A stretch of DNA of 64,000 bases from Takakia lepidozioides (Eukaryota; Streptophyta; Takakiopsida; Takakiales; Takakiaceae), in NCBI GenBank assembly GCA_030704615.1, contig CM060732.1, positions 11,904,001 to 11,968,000 of the forward strand, written 5' to 3'. Within the stretch, counting starts at the first letter, position 1. Each line of letters starts with the position of its first letter. Under the pieces are notes generated by a model, which was given only the letters and a program-made list of their open reading frames with translations, made no database searches and was not told the origin of the DNA. Shown here one piece after another: positions 11,452 to 23,109 of the stretch. A program made the translations under genes and the position numbers.

Positions 11452-12024
11452 CCACATCCTGGACAGCAGGCAAGCTTCCTGGTGCATGTAACAGAGTACA
11501 TTTTCTTATGTCGGACTTGATGTAACTGCCGTGGATGAGTTAGTTAAAAGTCCCACGGAGTATTCTCAGCTGCGGATTTGGCCAAGGTGCCACATCACAC
11601 GTTCTCTATGAGACCCAGTTCCACAGTGCACATTTCAGGCCAAATCTTGTTTGCCTATGTTCCTATTACCCCAGATATTGGCTCATGAAGGGTTGGGGGC
11701 TTGAGCACTCAGGGTCGTTACTACCAGTAGAGGACTCCATTCCATCTCCAGGCATACAAACACAACATTTTCTCCATCATCAAGGACTGGGAAAAATAAC
11801 AAGAATTGAATTTGTTAAGTGCCACCCTAGTCTAACTCAAACTTGATGCCTGAAAAATTGAACCCTCTCAAGTTGGGCTTCAAGAGGCTGCACACCTTTA
11901 GCCAGTCTCTGTAGTTAACAAAGTGATGGTTTAGTGCCAATGTAGGTATGTCTTGACAGCCAGAAAATTTACATGCAGTACTCTGCACATTGAATTCATC
12001 TACAACCGACGCGCGAGGAAGACC
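11452..12024. other. Intergenic, nothing recognised
   Basis: No ORF or repeat was recognised here. The right end is probably 3' UTR of the minus-strand gene that ends at 12025. Confidence 0.45.
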
Positions 12025-13766
12025 TCAATGTTTTCTCCTCTTGCCCTTTTGCTTCTTACCTTTACCTTTTTTTTTAGACTTCCCCTTTCCAGCCTTCCCC
12101 TTGCCATCTTCATTATTGAAGAAGGCGTCTGAGCCCGCCCCTCCTCTAAAACTCTTTTCTTTGGGGGCTGCAGATGGAGGCTTCACAAACAAAACCCCGC
12201 CCTTGAACTTCCCCTCAGATACCCTTAGGCCTCTGTCCTCGGCACTCCACTTCTGCAATTTCCTATTGGTTCGTTTTGCAGGGCGGAGCCCAGCAGCAAT
12301 GTCCTGATTGCGAAACACCAAAAGAAAATCAGACAAAATTGAAAGATTTGAAAGATCCTTCATATGCTACATACAGCAAGACTCTCCCTCTCTCCCTATA
12401 TGCGTGCATGGTGTGCGACAACAAGACCTACAGCACAGAAGTGATCTCTAGTATAGAGAAAAAGACTTCTTGTGGTCCTTTGCCCAGGGCAATACTCAGA
12501 ATCTAAATCTAAATCACTTTAGAATTCAGAACACCCACCAAGTTATCCATGCAATCTTCACATACATAATTGAGGTTACAATACAAAAGAGCAATTAAGA
12601 CACAACATGATTGTTTGGAACGTGATCATTTAGAAAGAGTGGGAAGAGCACAAAGGGACATAGGGAAAACCTCTTGAAGCTTCTGTTGGTCTCGCTGCTC
12701 TTGTTTTCTTTTGATGCCTACTCCCATTGCGATGGGCATTTTGAAGCTTTTTACTGGCTATACCAGAGGACCCCACCATCAGTGGCCAGGGTTAGTGACC
12801 AAACATGAGGATAAAAGATCAAGACGCCCTTAGACACCTACAAACATCCCACCTTGGTACTCAACGGGTGAGATATCTTCCATCTCGTGGTAACCATGCA
12901 TACAACACTGTCAATAACAGAATCCACCAGATATCCTCCAAGAAGTGAAAGGATCTCTATTATAAAGCCTTCCAGTAGGAGTTGTTAAAAGTTCATGCAG
13001 ATTTCAGATCACATTTTTTGAGTATCCATCAAATGCCCAACTTGCTGATCAAGTCTCACATACAGATATGGCTGGCCTGAAGCAACCCACCAACATACTG
13101 TATAGAATATTGCTATTGCAAGTGTCTATGCCTGCAAAGAGGAAACTACAAGATGCGGCATGGGAAGCAAAGAGGTCCCACTAACCTTAGCACCAAGAGT
13201 GCACAATTTTTTTGCTTCCCATTGCTTGCGATCCTTCCAGCTAAGTGACGAAGTTCCTGAGACCGAGGCAAAGGCAGAGTATGGACACTCATTCAGTACC
13301 AACCCAACAAATGACTGTTATCCAGGATAAAGCTAGATGTCAGTGGTTGGGATACTGTTGCCAGAGTTAGGTCGTCCTGATCATATGCGTGTATGTAGGG
13401 GGCCCATTGTACATTGGTGACCCAGCCACAATTGGGGTGGATGACAGGTATGTCCAGGTTTCTGAGGTTCTGAAGGAAGAATCCAGCCAAAAAAGCGGTC
13501 CTGGCGACAATGTAAGCAGCCAATTAGAAATAGCCCACCTCTGAACCTGGGCAGCAGCGTTAATGGATGCACTACATACAATCTTTTTTGTATTTGGTAA
13601 TCGGAAGCTAATATCAACCCTAAGCCCCAGAATAGAGTGAACCGATAGAGAGAAGACTTGGCAGACCTAGCTGCTCCACCTCTTTGAGTATGCTTTTGAA
13701 CTCCTGAGTGTGAGCCTCATCATCGTCGTCTCTATCTTGAAGTTTGTTTGTAACACCGTCCTTCAT
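12025..13766 (-). CDS. C1orf131/DUF4602-like small-subunit processome protein
   Basis: Four minus-strand exons are consistent in phase: 13766-13667, 13256-13186, 12757-12671 and 12303-12025, giving 178 residues. The start is the ATG at 13766; the frame above it has no ATG and meets a stop. In order the protein has an acidic N-terminus (DRDDDDEAHTQ), EFKSILKEVEQLG, SLSWKDRKQWEAKKLCTLGA, KMPIAMGVGIKRKQEQRDQQ and RTNRKLQKWSAEDRGLR. It ends in a very basic Gly/Lys tail (KGKSKKKGKGKKQKGKRRKH). This block order matches the eukaryotic C1orf131/DUF4602 family, which is associated with pre-rRNA processing in the nucleolus; the tail fits a nucleolar localisation signal. The transporter gene at 14574 runs the other way, so the two may share a promoter interval. 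Confidence 0.75.
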
Positions 13767-14573
13767 AATATCCGATGCTCTGGGAGACTGTACAAGACCA
13801 TAAGACACGACTCAAACTCTTCCTTGGTTTCTCTTTCTCCCTCTCTCGCATCTTACGTGTGACAAGAAGTCATGGTAGTATCAATATCACGACTGTACTT
13901 CTGATACACCCTACCTCAAGGACGAGCTACTTCTCGACGTTGAAGTTGATAACACCTACAATGAAACCATTGGGTGATAGAGGTCACAAACGCAATTGTC
14001 GACTCTCTAATTCCAAGAGATCCAACCTACGGGACAATTTTCCGAATTCTAAACATGCTCAACCGCAGCATCGTATTGGTACACTTTCAGACAAACTTTC
14101 ACAGAGCAATACAGATTCCCAGCCAAGGGTTCAGGGTTTACGATGGCATGAGACACTTACCATGAAGATCCTCCACTCTTTGGCGTTTGCTCTGCTGTGA
14201 TTTTCCCGAGAGCCTCCACTTCCATCATACACCACAGCTGTGTCGCTGTGTACGCGCACAGCGGGCTGTCTTCCCTTCCTGCCCGCCATAACCCACCTCA
14301 CAAATCACTTCTGTCCCTCTCCTGCAACATCAAAACCCACTCTGTACTGCAGGCCTCCCCTTTGCACCTAAAACCCACCTCACATACAGACTCCAGTAAA
14401 AGTAGTCTTCCTTCCGTCTGGATCCCCAACAAATCTGGAGTGCGCAGAGAACAGCCCATAACCATCCGTTCGTGGAATTATGCTTTAATCTGACAGAATA
14501 TGCTTCAGTGTTCCTTTTGCGGACACTCATTCTAGCCGCATGTTGACGAAAGCTTGCGTACGGATCTTAGTCC
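13767..14573. promoter_or_regulatory. Divergent intergenic interval (shared promoter region)
   Basis: These ~800 bp separate the start codons of the minus-strand C1orf131-like gene and the plus-strand MFS gene, so both promoters and 5' UTRs must lie here unless there are unseen upstream exons. No clear TATA box or other motif was recognised. Confidence 0.4.
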
Positions 14574-17500
14574 ATGGAAGTGTGGGAGGATATGGAGGAG
14601 ACGGCATGGCAGGGGCCTGCAAGATGGATGTATGCTCTGCAACTGCTGGCCTGCGGAGCGGTGCTGTGTAGCAGGATTTTTTTCACTTCAAAGACTACCT
14701 CGCTCGACAAGACTCCTACAATGGCTCGCTTTACTCCTTCCTTCCTCTGCTTCCAGCGCAAATTTCTGAGTGTCTTCTTCCTTGCTTTGGGTATGATTTC
14801 TAGCTGTGGTCCAAGGGATCGCTATGTCTGTAAAAGCATATAGGGGGATCTAGGACGCTTGATCTTCACCTGAAATCTGGAAGGTACACAGTACTTATTC
14901 AGAAGTTTACTTATACTAGGTGAGTAAATCATGTTTATCGTTCATTTTGATTGAATTTCTTTCTCTGTGAAAGTCAGTCTGTCTTCAAAGATTTGGCAAA
15001 TGAATTCGCAAAGACCGGCATTAGTTGGAAATCATAACGGTCACATGCGCATTCGACAAACTCTGCACAGCACAATTTCTGACTCTGCGCATTGAAAGGT
15101 ACTGAAGTTTTGTGGAAGGGTGGATTTGAAACACGGTTTGAGATTAAATCCCTCGTTGTTCGGTAGGATCTTAGATCACGTAGGTGAGCACAATTTTGCT
15201 TGGTTGTGAAACGTTTTCCTTAATCCACAACCTGTTCCTACGTCTGTTCATCAAGGAATGTTGGTACCTGAGTAAAGATCTCGGTGGAACTTCTCGGACT
15301 TATAATTTGAAGGCTGGTGATGGGCAGTGGCAGACGGATTGCAGACAGTTTACGGGGAAGCGTTGTATGAGAGTTACGGTCTGAAAAGACGGGAGGTGGC
15401 GCTGTTGTTGGCCATTGGACATGGCAGCTCTCTCTTACTAGGCACGTTTCTTGGAGCTTCGGCTGACTACTTGTAAGCCAGCTAGAAGCAATTTTCAAGA
15501 GCACTATTTGTTTTCTGTGTTACTATGGCCTGCCTGTAGCCTGGAACAAGAAGGTCCTGACGTTTGGCTGATTGCATTTTCCTGGTAAGTCCAGCCAAGT
15601 GCTTTTCCAGTGCAAATTTGCAGTCTTTCTAGTCAATCGATGAGCAGGCCTTACTACAACTTCCCATTCACCTGCAAATTATCCTATTTGTGGCATATGG
15701 GAAGTGGATAAAGTTGGCCACAATCTGCTGTCTCCTAAGACTAAGCTGCTTAATCTACCCTTTGCCCAATAGCCTACTTGAGGTGTAACTATCACAGTTG
15801 CATCCAAGATTCTGCTCCATTTTTCTGCAGCACACCGACAGATTTGAATGTTGATGTACTTGAAACCCCTGTTCCCTTGTGCTCTGAAAACAAAATATAC
15901 TCTCTTATCACTTTTGAAACAGACTCTATGCAAGTAACACACTGGTACAAACTCAAAAGTGTAAAACTGATGTCTGATGGGTTCCTGGTGGGCATGCAGA
16001 GGTCGTAAAAAGGCATGCCTGATATATGGCCTTCTCCAGGTCTTAGGATGCTTAGCCAAGCAGCACAACAACTTCAAGGTGCTGTGTTTTGCCCATGCTT
16101 GCCTTGGGCTTGCAGGATCCCTTCTATTTTCTGCTTTTGAGGCATGGATGACAGCAGAGCATGAAAGGGTACCGTTTCTCCCCCATCTCTCAAGCTGGAT
16201 AAGGATTGTCAGAACATTATGTATAACTTTCACCACTTGTCGTCCATTCATTGCGGTTAATCCTTGCCTTCTTTATGCAATGTGAGTCAAGACAATTACT
16301 GGACTGAGGTGCATTGGACAGAGATTCTGGAGAGGTTTTTTAGCTTGATCACTCAATAGTTGATCTCATGACAGCTACTCTTTACATGATGCAGTCTTGG
16401 ATTCTGCTTTTAAGGCAAAAGATGCTAAGACTCCAGAAGATAGCATATTATTCAACTCCTACACATCCTAAGTGGAAGATATCTTTGATATGGATGTAGT
16501 GTGTCAAAATGATCAATTTTCTATGCTACAGTATTTGTTGGTTGAAATCCCTAACAGAACAACCACTCAATTTGTTGCTTATTGCGTCCTGTTGTTGACA
16601 TCTGTTTAGATGGGTTTCAGGCAGGAATGGTTAAGCGATACATTTTGGGTTATGGCATTCGGCAGTGGCGTTGTGGGTATAGGCAGTGTGGCTCTGGCCA
16701 ACTTCTTACTGGAGTGGCAGGGATTTAGCGGGCCAGCCACCGCTGTCGCTGCTACACTATGTATCGTTGCAATCAGCAAGGCATGGGGAGAGAATACAGG
16801 CAATCATTACGCAAAGCCGTCAAGGCCCTTACTGAATGCAGTGCAGGCTCTCCAGGGTTGGTCTCCATTACATTCTAAGCTCGCTATGCTCTGCTGTTAC
16901 TCTGCCTTAAAAACATTGGATGAGCTACCCTGGCTTGTGTATCCAACAAGAGTGCAGAGGTGGATAGAGGCAGTGGAAGAGCTAAAGACGCTAACCTGAG
17001 CCAGAGAATGAGAGATTGGGAGGCAAATTTATGCTAAGTGAGAAACTGTGGACTACAGTGTAGCAATTTGAGGGAAACTGAAATGTGGTCGAATGCAGAT
17101 AAGAGGGTGGCTCTGCTGGGCTGGACGCAGGCGTGCTTTGATCTCTCAATCTCTGTCTTCTGGCTCCTTTGGACACCCACTCTTGTGGTCGGTCTCATCT
17201 TTGTTCATTCATCTGTCAGACCTTCCTGTAGTTTCTTCATGTTTCATGGAAGGTTTGTGCTTCAGCTTATGGCAGGCAATTAGCAGAGGCCTGTTGCAAA
17301 TCTCAAAACATGAAATGCTCTTTAGTCTGCCATTGTCTTCTTCAACATTGCCATTGTCTTCATCTTATAGCTTAAATTTTACCGGAGTATAGTAACGAGC
17401 AGAAGTCCTACACTGCTTCTGCTTGAGGGTGCAGGCAGATGGGCGAGAGGTCCAAAGTGGCTTGATCTATGCACGGTTGATGGCATCGATGATGCTAGGC

Positions 17501-19019
17501 AGTGCCATTGCTGCCTTGGTCCTTTGTGGGCCCTTTTTTGTGCTCCCTGAGAGCTACCTTCCTTTCATTTTCATCCTTGCTGGTGGTTCCTTAATCTTGC
17601 CGGCTTATGACTACCAGGTCATTTTCATCCTCTCTGGTCCCTTAATCTTGTGCACTTACGACTACTAGGTGCTGAGAGAGATAGAACAGGAGGGAGGAGG
17701 AAAGGAAAGTGTATTTTGGGAGAAAACTTTGTCTCTGGAGATGGGGAAGGCCTGTATGGATAATTTAGAAGATTATCTTTAGTGAGTGGTAAAACAAAGG
17801 CATGGGATTTCAGGAAATCTTCATATTAGTGACTTGACGTGCTATAATGTTGATATCAAATATTCTGTATGTAGCTAATAGTGCCGGTGGTGTTAACATA
17901 TTTGTACTCTGTTTACTATGTGCATTATGTGGTATTTTTCTAGTTCAAAAAACCATGGAGAGGCAAGAGAGGGGTTCTGTTGAAATTCAAAAGCCAACCT
18001 TTGTAGAATTAGCAGGTTGTTGAGCCTTGACCCAGCTTGGGACATCACTGGCCCTTCATTCTCCTGATTTGTTACACACAGTACGTCTTATAGTGTGCAA
18101 AGTGGGAAATGAAACAATCCTGAAGAAAAAGAGGGGAGTGGGGATCACGGATGGATGAATGGAACAGCTGGCTCAGGTACCCTGCATTTACATGCATGAC
18201 TGTTGCAGGAGATCGAGGTGCTGGTGGCTTGCTTCTGTGTGTTCCATGTCTGTGTGGGCATTTCGTGGCCCTCTCTGGCTCGCCTTCGCAGCATGTAAGC
18301 AACAGTATGTTCAGATTTTTAGCTGAGAACCATGAGTTAGAGAAAGTCTATGATTTCTTCTGTACTTGGAAACAATTGATATTCGTTTGCAACGCATTGT
18401 TTGGGTTGTTGCAGGTGATTGTGTTACTGTCCACCTTTTCTTGTGAAGTAAATCTTAGGTGCGACCTTGATTTTGTGCAAGAATGAGATCCCTGTTTATG
18501 TCTGCCTTTCTGCGTGCAGTCCTTTTTTGAAAAGGGTGTCTCTGAGGGTTGCTTTGGCCAGATACATTCAAAATGACCGACGTGCTGCAGTGTTGAGTGT
18601 ATATCGCATACCTGTCCATGTTATATTACTCTTCATCATCATCAAGGTAAAGATTCAATAATACCCTGTTTAGGTTTTTATCCGTTCTCGTTGTCCCTCT
18701 TGCACCAGCATGTTGCTGAGTAAGGTGTTTACGAAAGAAAACAAGACAGTAGAACAAGTAGTAATGCAAAGTCTTGTCATTGGCAATGCAGGGAGGCTTA
18801 TTTCGCAAGCTGGAGAACAGCACCATTTTCACCATATGCATACTTGGCCTTCTATCAGGAGCTGCCTGCTTACGTGTGATGAAGCGAATGAGACCGGTCT
18901 CTTATGGTCAGTTCTCTTGGATTTTCCTGATCACATCTTTGGCTCACTATTTACATGTTCAACTAAGTAAGGTCTGCCTAGGTTTGTGTGTGTGTGTAGA
19001 CCTTTCTCCTCTGTTGTGA
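14574..19019 (+). CDS. MFSD5-like major facilitator (molybdate-anion transporter type)
   Basis: Nine exons keep one reading frame: 14574-14790, 15334-15472, 16000-16168, 16625-16856, 17099-17187, 17435-17617, 18209-18294, 18562-18646 and 18792-19019, giving 475 residues. Exon 1 has a hydrophobic start and FQRKFLSVFFLALG. Exon 2 has DGLQ then ALYESYGLKRREVALLL, the place of the DWLQGPY and LYE blocks in MFSD5. ADYL|GRKKACL spans the exon 2/3 junction and is the MFS loop 2-3 motif. Exon 3 has the family hallmark LLFSAFEAW, and exon 4 AWGENTG. The later exons give further membrane spans. The family includes the molybdate uptake transporter MOT2 of green algae, so molybdate transport is plausible but inferred. 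The last exon's end (after about 18893) is the least certain part. A small duplication sits at the end of exon 6. Confidence 0.85.
17566..17668 (+). repeat. Tandem duplication of a ~50-bp exon end with its splice donor
   Basis: 17566-17617 (the last 52 bases of exon 6, ending GACTACCAG before GT) is followed directly by a diverged copy at 17620-17668 ending GACTACTAG before GTGCTG. The second copy reads in frame to a TAG, so splicing from the second donor would leave a premature stop. Confidence 0.75.
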
Positions 19020-19566
19020 TGCCCCAAGGCACAAGCTATGCTTTTTGTTGTCTCTCGCAGAAAGCTTGGTGTGGAAAGGCAGTGAGAAGCATCCCAACAT
19101 TTGAATCTCTTCCCACAACAAGGGAAATGTGGACACCCAAGTGCATGGAGCCTATTTCCAGTCTCACCTCTCACCAAGTGGGGCAGTGTATCTTTCGGTG
19201 TTGACACTTGTACCAAGCACTTCAATGCAGGATTGTGACTTGTGTAGCAGTATGGGCAGTAAGCAAATCCCTTAAACACAGATGACAATAGAGATGGAAA
19301 ATGTCTTCCTTGCAAATCACAGAGACCAGACTGTTGTCACACGTAATTTAACATCTCTGCATACATGCACACTAAAGAGGATCAGAATACGTGAGAATCT
19401 GGCTTTCTTGCATGCATAAACAACGCTTCAAATATTTCCTTTGTATATTGCATAACTTGTAAGGACCCGGAGTGTGTTACAGCGGGAACGCCCACACCAG
19501 GCTGGCGAGTGTGTTACGGGGCGTTACTGGCTGAGTCAACACATGTTTGAAGCGATGTTTATGCTC

Positions 19567-19673
19567 GGTAAAGAACCGGGGAGCGGGGTTCATCAGTTTT
19601 TCCCCCCTGAGACTCTAGCTCTGCCCTGGTCTCTCTATAGGGGGCTTAAACTGGTGAAGCCCGGTTCTTTACC
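19567..19673. repeat. Inverted repeat, perfect 14-bp arms
   Basis: GGTAAAGAACCGGG at 19567-19580 pairs exactly with CCCGGTTCTTTACC at 19660-19673, with 79 bases between. The enclosed sequence is GC-rich and not recognised. Confidence 0.85.
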
Positions 19674-19743
19674 CTTCACATATTGTACCATCACCATAGT
19701 TGTCATGAAGAGCTCTTTGGGTGACTTTGCGAAATGCCATGAG

Positions 19744-19925
19744 GTGGAGCCCTATATTTGATAGCGAGGGCTCCACATTATTTGGATGCAATGTGACATA
19801 TGTGGAGGTAAAGTGCACTCCTCATGACAGACTATGAAGTCTGTCATGAGGGGGAATTAAGAGACGTAGCTGCCCTCGCCGCACCCGCGGCTCGGCCTTG
19901 CTACGTCCAATATTCCCCCTCCTTT
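19744..19925. repeat. Three consecutive hairpins
   Basis: GTGGAGCCCT (19744-19753) pairs perfectly with 19767-19776. CCTCATGACAGAC (19820-19832) pairs perfectly with 19839-19851 around a 6-nt loop. A larger imperfect fold has GGGGGAATT (from about 19850) and GACGTAGC facing GCTACGTC and ATTCCCCCT (to about 19921), around a GC-rich loop. Confidence 0.85.
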
Positions 19926-20261
19926 TGATCACTATCTAGTCCATCTCCAGTTTTGCAATGTGTTCTATGGTTCTCGAGAACAATGGACAAGGTTTCCCAT
20001 ACAGTTATCTCTGTGCCCATTTCCAGTAATTGTACTAGAGAAAGCTCCTAATTCACAAACACACTGCTCACACTCATCTGCACCTTCCTTCCTTCACCAC
20101 AACCAACTTGGATGCTGAGCTTGGGCCCGATAAAAACTCGACATAATTGTAATTAGGACCCAGTTAGATGTCACTGTTGTTTTACTTGGACAATCTCCAA
20201 CTCTTGAGCAGTAACGCCCGCTTCTTTGCACTGGATCCCATCTTCCTGGACCTTCCGGTGT

Positions 20262-20690
20262 CTAGTGTCTAGCACACCATTGACCATCCAGATATTCAGT
20301 CCTTACTTTTAAAGAAAGTACTTCAAATTCTATATTTCGAATCACAGGAAGTGTCTTCGCTGCATGCATCCGATGGTGAATTGGTGAATTCTTTTCGAGT
20401 AGGAGCTTGTAGAGGTTAAGGTCAACGTGGTTGAGGTTGCCTCTGTTATTGTTAAGAATGGAATGCAGTTCTCTCGCTACCAGGTTATCCGTCTGACTTA
20501 GTGAACCCTGAAGGCAGAGAAGGCAGTGTTTGATAAAGCCCACTTCGCGAGGCCGCAGGATGCCCCCACTCTCTGAAATATCGTGCATGGTTTGGGTAGT
20601 GTGAAACCCAATATCATGATCTATAATACTGCACAAGCATTTCATCATGCATATGTCCTTGGGTGGAGACGACTCTAATTTCCACATCAC
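20262..20690 (-). CDS. Unrecognised minus-strand ORF, 142 codons
   Basis: An uninterrupted frame with several internal Met and no recognisable domain. It has a Cys-containing middle (KHCLLCLQGSLSQTDN) and a Leu/Asn-rich stretch (NLYKLLLEKN). It could be an exon of an undescribed gene or chance, and no partner exons were identified. It is reported only because no other feature accounts for this stretch. Confidence 0.2.
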   Translation of the reverse strand: MMWKLESSPPKDICMMKCLCSIIDHDIGFHTTQTMHDISESGGILRPREVGFIKHCLLCLQGSLSQTDNLVARELHSILNNNRGNLNHVDLNLYKLLLEKNSPIHHRMHAAKTLPVIRNIEFEVLSLKVRTEYLDGQWCARH

Positions 20691-21565
20691 GGGAGAATGG
20701 TCGTCTCTTGGTCATGAATGGTAGGTACTAGGTACCCTCCAACGCATGGAAATAAATGGAACATGAAAATTAAAATATCTTGAACATCAACTGTTGGCTC
20801 GTTAATTACATCCTTCAACTCGGATTTGGATTTGCTTCTTCAAGCTTGTTCTTTCCCACCTCTAGATATCTCCAGAACACGCTATCTACTCGGCCTTGTG
20901 CTTCCTCTGGGGATCCTCTCGAGGGCCTAGCTGAGCTCGCTTTTGTGCTGCTTCTCTGCCTCGAGATTTGTTGCAGGCTCACGACTCTAGAGATCATTGC
21001 TTGTCCCCTGTACATAAACCTCGTCCAAGGTTCTGTTTATAATTATCCGCTGCCGCCCCGCGATTGGGTTCTGGCCTGGGGACAATCAGATTCCCATGCA
21101 GTTTGGAAAATGCAGGGGAGCATACAGAGTTCCAAGCCCACAGCTTGAAGCTCTCAGCCCCGCCAAGCGTGGAGGCAACGTCAGCAAGCAATCTCCTCCT
21201 TACTGCAAGAAGATTGAAACGGTACCTTTTCAATAATTTAAGAAGTATCTACCGGTACGGTACACTATCGCGAAGAACTCTACCTTGGAGGTAAAGCAAA
21301 ATGAATGACCACTTCCACCTGTGGTCGCATTCAGCAAAAAAGTTGCTGACAGAGGATCCAAAAAGCCAGAGTAAAGAGGAGGAGGAGTTTTGGAGCGAAT
21401 ACATTTCAAACTCCAGTAGATGGTGGAACAATCCAGGGAAGAAGGTGAATGTGTGTCACGTTACAGCTGAAGCAGACACAAATTCCTCAACGACTTGCAA
21501 GCACTGCAAGCACGTTAGGGTGTTTCACATCTGTACCGTCGAATTGTTCCAAGAAAGCCCACTTT
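20691..21565. other. Intergenic, nothing recognised
   Basis: Short overlapping ORFs on both strands have no recognisable domains. The ORF at 21301-21600 runs into the transposon-related repeat and is probably not coding. Confidence 0.4.
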
Positions 21566-21682
21566 GCTATTTTTGCATCTCCCCTGTCGAGGCTTCATAA
21601 CGTCCCCGGACAAACCGTTTAGGCATTTTTGCGCCTAATAATTATTTCAATAAATCAGACTGCTTAGGCACATTTCTCAAAC

Positions 21683-22415
21683 GCCTCTCATTGTTTAATA
21701 ATAGGGTCATGAATGCACTGGCGGGCCTCGCCAATACGACCCTTGGGGTGAGCTCATAAGCCCACCGCCCGGGTAGGCGAGATTCTGAAATTTTCCAAGT
21801 CCTTGTTAATCTACCGTGGCGGACCTTCTAGCAGACTGGGCAGACCCTCCAACAGACCGACTCCAACCTTCTAGCAGACCCTCCAGACCGACGAGCGCAC
21901 CTCTCCAACAAACTGGGCAGACCCTCCAACAGACCGGCCGGCAAACCCTCGACAAAATATATATTTAATAGTACACGTGACCCCCCTCCAACAGACCCTC
22001 CAACAGACCGGCCGGCAAACCCTCGACAAAAAATATATTTAATAGTACACGTGACCCCCTCCAACAGACCCTCCAACAGACCGGCAAACCCTCGACAAAA
22101 AATATATTTAATAATACAACGTTATGTAACGAGACTTGAATACCACACCTCATGTTTATCATTCATTGCTCTTAACCACCACACTATCCACCACTTTCTA
22201 TAAGCCCTTGCAATAACTAATGCTTTATGTGCATATTGTGGGCCCCATCAGACTAGCTCATGTGTTTTGTGGCCGTAGACCAGCTTGCCGGAAAGACCCA
22301 ACAAGCACTAGCGGGTTCGGACGCTCCCACCCTCCGCGACCCCCTTTGCCACACGCGGGCCCGCCACAGCCGCATGTGTGGCCATTCATGACCCTATTAT
22401 TGTTAAATGAGAAGC
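21683..22415. mobile_element. 733-bp TIR element (MITE/MULE-like), nested
   Basis: Terminal inverted repeats lie at 21683-21715 and 22383-22415 (33 bp, about 28 matching; inner 19 bp ATAATAGGGTCATGAATG-type end identical). They are flanked directly by the perfect 10-bp duplication TTTCTCAAAC (21673-21682 and 22416-22425). The interior has no transposase. It carries a ~70-bp tandem array and GC-rich inverted words. A 9-10-bp target duplication with TIRs of this size points to a Mutator-like origin; the superfamily is an inference. Confidence 0.8.
21901..22125. repeat. Tandem array, ~69-74-bp unit, three copies
   Basis: Each unit has CCTCCAACAGACCGG, CAAACCCTCGACAAAA, an AATATATTTAATA stretch and GTACACGTGACCCC. 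The word CTCGACAAAA falls at about 21948, 22022 and 22091. The third unit has lost four bases (GGCC). Shorter CCTCCAACAGAC words continue leftward to 21840. Confidence 0.85.
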
Positions 22416-23109
22416 TTTCTCAAACCATTTCTCACATTAGGCATCTTCATGCTAGTATAAGTTTTTAGAATTAGGCACATGAGAAGAGAAAACATTTATT
22501 GTACGGACATGATTTTGTGGGTGGGAACAATGTGGGATTTTACAGGCTTTTGAGCATACTTTCTAGGGAGAAGCTATGCGAGCAAATTTTGTAACCAATT
22601 TGTTTGCAGTGAATGATGATTTGGTGGACGGGAATCCTCAAGTCACTCAGGATATCCCTCATATCTACCTTGACCTTAGTAGAGAGGAAACTATGTGTAG
22701 ATGTCTTGCAAATTTGCACATTGAAAATGAGGATATCCTTGATCTCAATGTGGTGGACGAGGTAGATGGAGAGATCATGATGATTAGCGAGGAGGATGAA
22801 TATGATGACATTGTCGAGTCCATGCAGGGCCTTTCGAAGTTACATGGAGCTCTTGCAAATAGATTGCGATTTGTAGGAAGTTATTTCGGCACGCATATAT
22901 TTGTATTTGATTTTCCAGCAAAAACCTTGCAAGCCTCTTCTCATGTTGTTTGTAATAAGATGAAAATTTCATTGAACAAAAATCAGGCATTAGGCACTTT
23001 GGTCCCATAGTTTCCAAACAATTAGGCCAAAATCTGAAAAATTCCCAGAATTGGTTAGGCACTTTCATTTTGAATTAATTATCGCCTAAATGGTTGTTGA
23101 GAGACGGTA

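Larger units (their letters stand above)
19020..20261. other. Intergenic region with several hairpins
   Basis: No gene was recognised. The left part may be 3' UTR of the MFS gene. Four inverted repeats (19567-19925) are listed separately. Confidence 0.5.

Noticed and set aside
13620-13808. Start of the C1orf131-like gene at 13808
   Set aside because: That codon is GTG and a stop lies two codons upstream. The first in-frame ATG is at 13766.
21901-22125. A CRISPR-like array
   Set aside because: The units are contiguous tandem repeats with no unique spacers, and the genome is a eukaryotic nuclear one.
22576-23010. 144-codon acidic ORF as a transposase
   Set aside because: No catalytic or DNA-binding motif. 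It lies inside a short non-autonomous-looking repeat.
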